DNA from: Methanobacteriota archaeon
Lineage (GTDB): Archaea > Halobacteriota > Methanosarcinia > Methanosarcinales > Methanoperedenaceae
Assembly: GCA_018900975.1 (NCBI GenBank)
Contig: JAHIFK010000022.1
Span: forward strand, 1-12,963
DNA length: 12,963 nucleotides
Direction of reading: 5' to 3'
How positions within the stretch are numbered: the stretch's first letter is position 1; each line of letters opens with the position of its first letter. The notes beneath the pieces were generated by a model. The model was not told the origin of the DNA and ran no database searches. It worked only from the letters and a program-made list of their open reading frames with translations. Position numbers and translations under genes: made by a program. Positions 6,662 to 12,275 of this stretch are shown piece by piece.

Positions 6662-7326
6662 AACTAGCTGCGTTGATCTCAGGCGGCAAAGACTCGTCTT
6701 TTGCCATATACAGGGCGCTTAAGGAAGGCCATATAGTAACAGACCTGGTAACAATAGTGCCTGAGAATGAAGACTCTTATATGTTCCATTCTGCGAACAT
6801 CCATCTTACGGGGCTTATTTCAGAGGCTTGCGGGATACCCCTGACTTCTGTGGCTTCATCGGGTGAGAAGGAAAAGGAACTTGATGACCTGAAAGAAGCG
6901 CTAAGTCGTGTGAAAGTTGATGGCGTCGTCGTTGGCGCAATAGCTTCCGAGTACCAGGCATCGCGCGTGCAGCGGATATGTGATGAACTCGGGCTTTCGA
7001 TGTATGCGCCACTCTGGCATAATGAGCCTGAACCTCTGCTTCGCGAAATGATGGGGTTGATGGATATCAGGATAGTCAAGGTCGCAGCAGGAGGGATGGA
7101 CGGATCATGGCTTGGGCGGCGATTTGATGATAAACTGATAGAGGATCTGCTGGCGCTTAACAGGAAGTACAGGGTGCATCTTGCAGGGGAGGGCGGGGAG
7201 TACGAGACACTGGTACTTGATGCGCCGTTTTATAAGAAGAAGATCAACCTGATCGAGACTGACACGGTGTGGAAGGGGGATCACGGGATGATGAGGGTAA
7301 TAAGGGCGGAACTGGCGAGAAAATAG
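6658..7326 (+). CDS. dph6: Diphthine--ammonia ligase (Dph6-type PP-loop ATPase)
   Basis: A 222-residue ATP-pyrophosphatase-type enzyme that amidates diphthine on elongation factor 2, the last step of diphthamide synthesis. The PP-loop SGGKDS is at residues 8-13. The family motifs GAIASEYQASRVQ (93-105), YAPLWHNEP (116-124) and GEGGEYETLVLDAP (177-190) are all present, and length matches archaeal members. The start is fixed by the 4-nt ATGA overlap with the UPF0212 gene. This places the EF2-modifying step in an operon with two uncharacterised archaeal proteins. Other diphthamide genes (dph2, dph5) are not in the window. Confidence 0.93.
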   Translation: MKLAALISGGKDSSFAIYRALKEGHIVTDLVTIVPENEDSYMFHSANIHLTGLISEACGIPLTSVASSGEKEKELDDLKEALSRVKVDGVVVGAIASEYQASRVQRICDELGLSMYAPLWHNEPEPLLREMMGLMDIRIVKVAAGGMDGSWLGRRFDDKLIEDLLALNRKYRVHLAGEGGEYETLVLDAPFYKKKINLIETDTVWKGDHGMMRVIRAELARK

Positions 7327-7346
7327 AGTTTTTCAACTTTAGGATA

Positions 7347-7356
7347 TCTATAAATA
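7347..7356 (+). promoter_or_regulatory. TATA box for the 161-residue hypothetical gene
   Basis: TCTATAAATA is centred about 28 nt upstream of the ATG at 7380. It begins only 21 nt after the dph6 stop and predicts a leaderless transcript, so the gene is a separate unit despite its proximity. Confidence 0.6.
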
Positions 7357-7379
7357 TCCATGTATACCTGCTTGATACA

Positions 7380-7865
7380 ATGAGCGATTACTGGGATGTC
7401 CCTGACGATGAGTACGAACTCTCGCTGCTGCAATTTGCAAAAAAGGAATTATCTGAGATGGGCTACACAGTAATGAGCGAAAAGGTTGAAGTTTGCAGCG
7501 GCGCGGGAGCCATGAGCCTGACAGCTATTCTGAAAAAAGAGGATTTCAGGTTCGGCCTATACATCCATGACGGCCCAAAACATCGAAGGACAAGGGGTCC
7601 CCCCATAATCTGGATGCTCAGGGTTTTGCCTGAAATGAAGACTGCACAAGACCTCAGGAACTTCATCCTTAACCACCCGCATGATTTTATTATCCTTCTT
7701 GCGCCGGAAAACACGATCATTAAGGATAGGAAAGAGACTAATTTAAAAAAAATATACGCTTTTTTGTATAATTCAAAGATCAAAGACCTGTATGATAAGG
7801 ACCTGAGCAGCGCCGCAGATGTTTTGAGAGGGAGGCTGCGGAAAGTCATTGAACTCCAATTCTGA
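7380..7865 (+). CDS. Hypothetical protein, unrecognised
   Basis: A 161-residue soluble protein with no family I can name. It starts with an acidic MSDYWDVPDDEYE. It then has an alpha/beta pattern, with strands around VMSEKVEVCS (31-40), MSLTAILKK (45-53), RFGLYIHD (57-64), IIWMLRVLP (76-84) and DFIILLAP (102-109). The most distinctive segment is DGPKHRRTRGPPI (64-76), a basic turn rich in Gly and Pro that could contact nucleic acid or phosphate. The alternating strands and polar residues vaguely recall nuclease-like folds, but no catalytic motif is evident. The open frame extends back to 7269 inside dph6; the TATA box supports 7380. Its 3' end overlaps the convergent M23-like gene by 20 nt. 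Confidence 0.78.
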   Translation: MSDYWDVPDDEYELSLLQFAKKELSEMGYTVMSEKVEVCSGAGAMSLTAILKKEDFRFGLYIHDGPKHRRTRGPPIIWMLRVLPEMKTAQDLRNFILNHPHDFIILLAPENTIIKDRKETNLKKIYAFLYNSKIKDLYDKDLSSAADVLRGRLRKVIELQF

Positions 7866-8664
7866 TCATGACCTTTTCGCCAGCTTCAAAAAGCCTGTCG
7901 CCATATTTGAGTGGGATAATTTTTATTTTCGGCTCTATGAACGAGAGGCGAAAAGCAATGCCGCTGCATTTTATTTCGGATTTATCTTTTGTAACTTCAA
8001 GCGATACTTCTGGATGGAAGAACCCATCGGGTTTGACGATACCAAAAAAACCGTCATCTAAATAGGGAATATATCCGTCAAGGAACCCGCCATCCATCGC
8101 AAATCCTCCGACATCGCCGCATGTATGGAAGTGTGAACTGAGGAGAGAATATCTCTTATTCGTTTCCTCAACCCGGCATTCAATATCAAGAGTCTTGCTT
8201 GATGGAAGTCTGATCCAATCTATATTCGGGGTAAGCCGCATGTTATTTGAGGCGCGAAGGTAATCACCCGTCTTCCTTACTTCGACATGCATCACCGGAT
8301 CATTCCAGAAAATAAAATAACCGTTGTATATGAACGTCCCGATACTATCGCCTTTTGAAACCGCATCGCCGGGTGAAACATCGGGTTTTACGTGCAGTAT
8401 CTTTATAACATACTCATTATGGCGTATGGCTATAACGTATTCCTTTGAATCCCGATCTTTGAAAGGGGTCGGAGCGTCAAAACTCCTGACATCGATCACT
8501 TCCCCGTCAACCGGCGAAAGAGCATCGCTTCCAAAATCGCCGTAATAGATATCCACAGCGCTATGGGTTTTGTGTGCTGCATACGGGCTTTTAAGAAATG
8601 AGAATCGCGACTCATCTGGCGCGAAAATATCTATTTCACCGTGGCTTGCTATTTTCTTCATCAT
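7846..8664 (-). CDS. M23/LytM-like (barrel-sandwich hybrid) domain protein
   Basis: A 272-residue protein without signal peptide or membrane span, so presumably cytoplasmic, which is odd for an M23 peptidase in an archaeon lacking murein. Residues 28-130 follow the LytM pattern: AAHKTHSAVDIYYG with His34 and Asp38 as candidate zinc ligands, ALSPVDGEVIDV (48-59), ILHVKPDVSPGDAVSKGDSIGT (89-110), and MHVEVR (125-130) with His126. The first His of the catalytic HxH is Val124, so peptidase activity is doubtful. Residues about 140-272 are unassigned beta-rich sequence. The start at 8664 overlaps the radical SAM stop (ATGA), so the pair is translationally coupled. It may act as a partner or carrier-like barrel rather than a peptidase. 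Confidence 0.75.
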   Translation of the reverse strand: MMKKIASHGEIDIFAPDESRFSFLKSPYAAHKTHSAVDIYYGDFGSDALSPVDGEVIDVRSFDAPTPFKDRDSKEYVIAIRHNEYVIKILHVKPDVSPGDAVSKGDSIGTFIYNGYFIFWNDPVMHVEVRKTGDYLRASNNMRLTPNIDWIRLPSSKTLDIECRVEETNKRYSLLSSHFHTCGDVGGFAMDGGFLDGYIPYLDDGFFGIVKPDGFFHPEVSLEVTKDKSEIKCSGIAFRLSFIEPKIKIIPLKYGDRLFEAGEKVMIRIGVQ

Positions 8665-9602
8665 GATACACCGTATGAACAGCACTTTTCAGGGACCTCA
8701 ACTATATCCAACCCAAGTTCACTGGCGGTCGTGTATGCACTCCTTGATGGCACTGCTATCCTGTCTATACCGCTGAGGATGGCATACCTGTCAAGCATGG
8801 AGCGGTACCTGCCGCCCGGACGCACGCAGCTCAATGACAGGGGCACATCGAACATTTCGCGCGCCGTAGTTATCACTTTTACCACGTCTTCGAGCTTCGG
8901 AGGCGCAGTTTTTTCTAAAGCCGTTCCTTTTGTGGGGATGAATACCACTATGACAACTACTTCAGGATTGAATTTCTTTACCATCTCAAGAGCTTTGAAC
9001 TCCCCTTTCAATTTACCATTATGAAGCCCCACGATAACATGTGGCGCAATGGGGATTCCTGCCGCAGACAGCTCTTTTAAAGAGTTTTCATAATCCTGCG
9101 TGCCTGCATCGAGCCCAAGTATGTCGTGTATAGTTTCATCATCTCCGATAACGTCCACGAGAGCCATGTCAAGATATGATGAGAGCGCCTGCGCCTGCTC
9201 ATAGTTAACGATGCCTGTATGGGCGCTGATCTTGAGGTTCGTTTCGTGTTTGATCTTCTTTATGACGTCTGCGTGATCGTATGTGGGAACGCTCCCGTCT
9301 GGCGCGCTTCCGCCGCTCAGGAGTATGCCCTTTGCACCGATGTTTGCCAGTTGATTTGCCTGTGAGTATAATTTGCCTGGTGAGCCGTCAAGCATGTGAT
9401 CAAGATAATATGTGTTACAGTGTTTGCACTGAAGTGAACAGCTTTTTCCAGTAAGTGAGATCGGTGTGAACGGCTCGTTGAAAAAATGGATGTTATTGCC
9501 TGAAGGTCTTTGCGAAAAGGCTTTGAGCATGGATGTCTTCGTGCGTTCACTGGTTTCCAGTGAATTGATAAGATTTCTGGCACGATGCAGTTCATTTGGC
9601 AT
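8661..9602 (-). CDS. Radical SAM enzyme, biotin/lipoyl-synthase-like
   Basis: A 313-residue enzyme whose CxxxCxxC cluster motif is Cys55-Cys59-Cys62 (SCSLQCKHC), binding the [4Fe-4S] cluster that cleaves SAM. A GG-type SAM motif follows at ILLSGGSAPDG (93-103), with TIM-barrel strands such as LKISAHTG (123-130), MALVDVIGD (146-154) and IAPHVIVGLH (185-194). The C-terminal region adds LSCVRPGGRYR (258-267) and ends with EKCCS (306-309). Cys259, Cys307 and Cys308 could hold a second iron-sulfur cluster, as in enzymes that insert sulfur. This recalls the archaeal two-component lipoyl synthases (LipS1/LipS2 of Thermococcus), but I cannot verify it, and thiol or biotin-like chemistry is equally open. 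First gene of an operon with the M23-like protein; a TATA box at 9624-9633 fits a leaderless start. Confidence 0.85.
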   Translation of the reverse strand: MPNELHRARNLINSLETSERTKTSMLKAFSQRPSGNNIHFFNEPFTPISLTGKSCSLQCKHCNTYYLDHMLDGSPGKLYSQANQLANIGAKGILLSGGSAPDGSVPTYDHADVIKKIKHETNLKISAHTGIVNYEQAQALSSYLDMALVDVIGDDETIHDILGLDAGTQDYENSLKELSAAGIPIAPHVIVGLHNGKLKGEFKALEMVKKFNPEVVVIVVFIPTKGTALEKTAPPKLEDVVKVITTAREMFDVPLSLSCVRPGGRYRSMLDRYAILSGIDRIAVPSRSAYTTASELGLDIVEVPEKCCSYGVS

Positions 9603-9623
9603 TATTTTTACTTAGTGATCCTG

Positions 9624-9633
9624 ATGTATAAAG
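9624..9633 (-). promoter_or_regulatory. TATA box for the radical SAM operon
   Basis: On the minus strand TTTATACATC is centred about 27 nt upstream of the ATG at 9602, again predicting a leaderless first gene. Confidence 0.55.
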
Positions 9634-9658
9634 AGATAACCTATCATGGATTTTTGAC

Positions 9659-9693
9659 AAAAGAAAAAAAAGAAAAACAAGCGGTTCACGCTT
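9659..9693 (-). terminator. Hairpin plus T-tract terminator of the small secreted-protein gene
   Basis: Read on the minus strand, AAGCG-TGAAC-CGCTT forms a 5-bp stem that overlaps the stop codon at 9692-9694. It is followed by a run of T residues broken by single Cs. Archaeal RNA polymerase terminates on such T-tracts even without a hairpin. Confidence 0.65.
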
Positions 9694-10264
9694 ACTTTTC
9701 CATTGACATATAAGCATTCTTGAACTGATCGATCTCAGCATAGCTGCTGGTTCCGAGGTCATTTTCATCCAATGTGCCAGTAGCTATTGCATTTCTGTAG
9801 AGTACATTACCACTGTATTTGAATGTAAAGTCACTTGATTTCGATATGCTGCGATAAATGCTTCTGACCAAATCACCATCACCTGTCCAGCTTGCCTGTA
9901 CCGGGACTGTTATTACTTCATATGTGTTCCAGTCATACATGTCCACATTTACAGTTGATAGAGTTGCTGAATTTAATTTTTTATCCACAGTAAAAACATC
10001 TTTCGTGGTATAAGCATATCCATACTTACAGTTGCCATTCCAGTCCAGATCATATTTACAGGTATATACAGATATATCGGTTCCTCTATCGGTTTTCATT
10101 ACTCCCAGATTGGTGTATTCATAGCTGTCTGTGGATGTCTTTTCCCAGTAAGCATATGCTGAAACACCATTTTCCCGATTTATTGATTTTGACATCAAAG
10201 CTGTTGCGCTCATGGTCACTGATAACATGACCAGTAAGGCAATTACAATTACATATTTCTTCAT
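9692..10264 (-). CDS. Small secreted protein, unrecognised
   Basis: A 190-residue protein I do not recognise. It has a classic signal peptide: MKKYVIVIALLVMLSVTMSATA with a likely cleavage after residue 22. The mature part is rich in Tyr, Ser, Thr and Asn, with no further membrane span. Cys69 and Cys79 in a YTCKYDLDWNGNCKYGY segment are the only cysteines and could form a disulfide loop. The pattern suggests an extracellular beta-rich protein. A strong ribosome-binding site (GAAGGTGG, plus strand 10269-10276) lies 5 nt before the ATG, unlike the leaderless genes nearby. A perfect 19-bp palindrome lies just upstream. It is divergent from a ribbon-helix-helix gene that may control it. Confidence 0.8.
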   Translation of the reverse strand: MKKYVIVIALLVMLSVTMSATALMSKSINRENGVSAYAYWEKTSTDSYEYTNLGVMKTDRGTDISVYTCKYDLDWNGNCKYGYAYTTKDVFTVDKKLNSATLSTVNVDMYDWNTYEVITVPVQASWTGDGDLVRSIYRSISKSSDFTFKYSGNVLYRNAIATGTLDENDLGTSSYAEIDQFKNAYMSMEK

Positions 10265-10282
10265 TTATGCCACCTTCTTTAT

Positions 10283-10301
10283 GCATACGATAATCGTATG
10301 C
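10283..10301. promoter_or_regulatory. Perfect 19-bp palindrome, likely operator or 5' UTR hairpin
   Basis: GCATACGATAATCGTATGC has two 9-bp arms around one central A. It lies 18 bp upstream of the secreted-protein start codon, just before its ribosome-binding site. A protein-binding operator is the simplest reading because a one-base loop cannot form a full RNA hairpin. Confidence 0.55.
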
Positions 10302-10321
10302 CATATCATAATCATGAGTAA

Positions 10322-10338
10322 TATTCTATTTTAGAATA
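10322..10338. promoter_or_regulatory. 17-bp A/T-rich inverted repeat in the divergent control region
   Basis: TATTCTA-TTT-TAGAATA has 7-bp arms with a 3-bp spacer. It lies where the minus-strand promoter should be; the minus-strand element CTTTTATAATA at 10342-10352 is a candidate TATA box. A bound dimer here would block that promoter. Confidence 0.4.
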
Positions 10339-10349
10339 GTTATTATAAA

Positions 10350-10409
10350 AGTATTAACAAGAAAGCCTCTGAGTATTACCATAAATTGATTTTTTAATAC
10401 TCGTAATAC
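10350..10409. promoter_or_regulatory. Array of AGTATTA half-sites upstream of the RHH regulator
   Basis: AGTATTA occurs at 10350-10356 and 10372-10378, exactly 22 bp apart (two helical turns), and inverted as TAATACT at 10395-10401. GAGTATTA (10371-10378) and TAATACTC (10395-10402) form 8-bp arms. GTAATAC at 10403-10409 is a further inverted match to GTATTAC at 10373-10379. The array ends at the TATA box (CTTTAAATC, 10410-10418) of the regulator gene, as expected of an autoregulatory operator. Confidence 0.45.
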
Positions 10410-10460
10410 CTTTAAATCCTTAAACGTTCATTAGCAGGAACCGGGTGAAAGGTGATATGA

Positions 10461-11150
10461 ATGAAAGTCCGAAGGACTATCTCAATAGACAAAAACGACC
10501 TCGATGCTCTGAAGCCTATACTGAATTCAAATGGCAATAATCTGAGTCTGGCACTCAGGCAGTTGATAAATGAGTATAAACAAAAGACAGACCTGAATAC
10601 AAAGACAGAAGACCAGCAAAAATTAATGGTGTTAAGAAATCAGATAATTGAAAAAAAGATAGCAGCGCTCGTACCAGTTCCTCTGGTAAAATGGCTTATG
10701 AAAAGGAATCCAGGCGTACCTCCTTTAGGCACCTTCAGAGTGCTTATGGAAAAATACGTACGATTACTTGGAATTGGAAGTATCAATCTCGAAGATTATT
10801 TGAGAATTATCAGGATTCAGACAGATATTTTTGGATACCAGATAACCCAGGAAATAGAGGTGAAACCTGATTCCAGTGGCATCCGCATATATTTTGAAGC
10901 CGAGGATCCTGATAATCTGAAAGGCGCTGTCCCTCATTATTCATCAATGCTTGCCCATCATCCCCTTAAATTAAAGACTGTGAAGGTTGTTGAATCACCC
11001 AATCTCATCATAGTGGACTATGAAAAATGTGACAGTGAAGAAGAAGCATACCGTTCAGTTATTAACGTTTTTGGGGGCAGCAGTATTACTTTCGATGAAA
11101 TTCAAAATAAATTCAATTTCTGGAGCAATGCTATCAAAATAATGAACTAA
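10461..11150 (+). CDS. Ribbon-helix-helix (CopG-like) protein with an unknown C-terminal domain
   Basis: A 229-residue probable transcription regulator. Residues 1-40 fit a ribbon-helix-helix: the strand VRRTISIDKN, a first helix LDALKPILNSN, then NLSLALRQLINEYK as the second helix. Such domains bind DNA as dimers through the strand. Residues 50-229 form a larger alpha/beta region with no family I can name, possibly for ligand binding or oligomerisation; PVPLVKWLMKRNPGVPP (72-88) and the strand RIYFEAEDPD (142-151) stand out. The start at 10461 follows GGTGAT; the ATG at 10457 is out of frame. A likely TATA box at 10410-10418 gives a leader of about 20 nt. Coding-like sequence continues after the stop in the -1 frame, so the product may be truncated. 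Confidence 0.78.
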   Translation: MKVRRTISIDKNDLDALKPILNSNGNNLSLALRQLINEYKQKTDLNTKTEDQQKLMVLRNQIIEKKIAALVPVPLVKWLMKRNPGVPPLGTFRVLMEKYVRLLGIGSINLEDYLRIIRIQTDIFGYQITQEIEVKPDSSGIRIYFEAEDPDNLKGAVPHYSSMLAHHPLKLKTVKVVESPNLIIVDYEKCDSEEEAYRSVINVFGGSSITFDEIQNKFNFWSNAIKIMN

Positions 11151-11281
11151 AGATATTTTACAAATTCGATGATATTAATGTGATCAGCATTCTCAATGAA
11201 ACCATCATTAAGACGCTTGAAAAAAAGGGTCGGAAATTTTCAGCAAGGAAAAGTGATAAAATGACGATATTATTCAGTTAA
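11144..11281 (+). other. Possible frameshifted C-terminal extension of the RHH protein
   Basis: In the -1 frame relative to the upstream gene, codons run on without interruption from within its last residues to a TAA at 11279-11281. They encode about 45 residues including ELKIFYKFDDINVISILNE and KFSARKSDKMTILFS, which read as normal globular protein. There is no ATG or ribosome-binding site near its beginning. It may be the lost end of the protein after a single-base change, a programmed -1 shift, or chance. Confidence 0.35.
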
Positions 11282-11390
11282 ACAAATACTTATTTCCCTT
11301 CGGGTATACTTTATCCTGCGTTACCTTTATGTAATAAGAAACATATCATGGGACTCAACTGAATCATCTTTTAATGATTCTTAATACCGT
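11282..11390. other. Intergenic stretch before the ribosomal operon leader
   Basis: No coding potential seen. A hairpin-forming palindrome, GAATCAT-CTTTTA-ATGATTC, lies at 11361-11380. TATA-like elements occur at 11324-11333 (CCTTTATGTA) and within that palindrome's loop. One of them probably drives the ribosomal protein operon, but spacing does not choose between them. Confidence 0.35.
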
Positions 11391-11391
11391 A

Positions 11392-11479
11392 GCAGGCATC
11401 CGCCTGCGGCGCATGGTCAAACGATCGAACGCAGCATAATGCGTGAGTCGGACCCGGAAGGGTCTTACGGAGGCACAGA
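11392..11479 (+). promoter_or_regulatory. Structured 5' leader of the L18e-L13-S9-RpoN operon
   Basis: This G/C-rich stretch, unlike the A/T-rich spacers elsewhere, folds into three local hairpins: GCAGGC-ATCC-GCCTGC (11392-11407), ACGCA-GCATAA-TGCGT (11429-11444) and GACCC-GGAA-GGGTC (11451-11464) with a GNRA-type tetraloop. An alternative pairing of GCGCAT (11409-11414) with ATGCGT (11439-11444) would exclude the second hairpin. The ribosome-binding site GGAGG (11469-11473) follows directly. Structured leaders before ribosomal protein genes often allow feedback control by a product of the operon; that is inferred here. Confidence 0.45.
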
Positions 11480-11842
11480 ATGAAACACAATTACAAGACA
11501 AACCCACTGATATTAGACCTTATTACAGGTCTTAAGAAGCAGTCCCGCGAGAGTGAAGCACCTCTCTGGCGCGACATTGCGCATAGACTTACACGCCCAA
11601 CGAGGCAGTACACTGCAATCAACCTGAGCAGGCTCAACAGGCACACACAGGACAAAGACCTTGTTCTTGTACCTGGAAAAGTTTTGGGAGCAGGCGAGAT
11701 CAACCATACGTTGACAGTTGCTGCACTGGGATTTTCCGCAGGCGCAAAAGACAAGATAACCGCGGCAGGGGGCTCCTGCCTTACCATCGAGGAACTCATG
11801 AATAAGAACCCCGACGGTGCAAGAGTAAAAATTATGGGGTGA
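11480..11842 (+). CDS. rpl18e: 50S ribosomal protein L18e (eL18)
   Basis: A 120-residue large-subunit protein found in archaea and eukaryotes. It opens with KTNPLILDLITGLKKQSRE, and the conserved LVLVPGKVLGAGEINHTLTV lies at 61-80, then the short basic C-terminus ending ARVKIMG. Length is normal. GGAGG lies 6 nt before the ATG. It leads the operon with L13 4 nt downstream, followed by S9 and RpoN. In many archaea this block follows S13-S4-S11-RpoD; here those genes are absent and the block has its own leader. Confidence 0.97.
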   Translation: MKHNYKTNPLILDLITGLKKQSRESEAPLWRDIAHRLTRPTRQYTAINLSRLNRHTQDKDLVLVPGKVLGAGEINHTLTVAALGFSAGAKDKITAAGGSCLTIEELMNKNPDGARVKIMG

Positions 11843-11846
11843 AATC

Positions 11847-12266
11847 ATGGCATTAATAGACGCAAGTAATTTAATTCTTGGAAGAATGGCAAGCCTGGTC
11901 GCCCAGCGGTTATTGAAAGGTGAAATGATCAATATCATCAATGCAGAAAAAACGATCATCTCAGGACGGAGGGACACCACGTTCGAACGCTACCAGAAAT
12001 ATGTCCAGAGAGGCTCGCGCGAATTCGGCCCTATGTTCCCGAGACGACCTGAGCAGATAGTCGCAAGAACGATACGGGGAATGATCCCTCATACAACGAC
12101 AACCGGAAGGGAAGCGTATAGCCGGCTCAGAGTTCATATTGGAGTCCCGCCGGAATTGAGCAAAGAACAGGCAGACACGCTGGAAGGCGCGAGCATAACA
12201 CGTCTTTCCACAGCTAACTATACAGTGCTTGGTGACCTCAGCAAGAAGTTAGGTTCAAAATTTTAG
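11847..12266 (+). CDS. rpl13: 50S ribosomal protein L13 (uL13)
   Basis: A 139-residue early-assembly protein of the large subunit. The sequence follows the archaeal L13 pattern: LILGRMASLVAQRLL at 9-23, INIINAEKTIISG at 28-40, GPMFPRRPEQIVARTIRGMIPH at 61-82, and the C-terminal GDLSKKLGSKF. The ATG follows a strong GGGGTGA that overlaps the L18e stop, so translation is likely coupled. L13 and S9 are neighbours in nearly all prokaryotes. Confidence 0.97.
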   Translation: MALIDASNLILGRMASLVAQRLLKGEMINIINAEKTIISGRRDTTFERYQKYVQRGSREFGPMFPRRPEQIVARTIRGMIPHTTTTGREAYSRLRVHIGVPPELSKEQADTLEGASITRLSTANYTVLGDLSKKLGSKF

Positions 12267-12275
12267 GTGTTATAT

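Noticed and set aside
7269..7379. Earlier start at 7269 for the 161-residue gene
   Set aside because: It would overlap dph6 by 58 nt in another frame, with a low-complexity Gly/Asp sequence, while a well-spaced TATA box supports 7380.
8641..9024. Plus-strand open frame opposite the radical SAM gene
   Set aside because: It is an antisense shadow of a conserved gene, with no ribosome-binding site or recognisable sequence.
12267..12275. GTG start for rps9 directly after the rpl13 stop
   Set aside because: It would consume the AGGTG ribosome-binding site; archaeal S9 proteins begin at the ATG at 12276.
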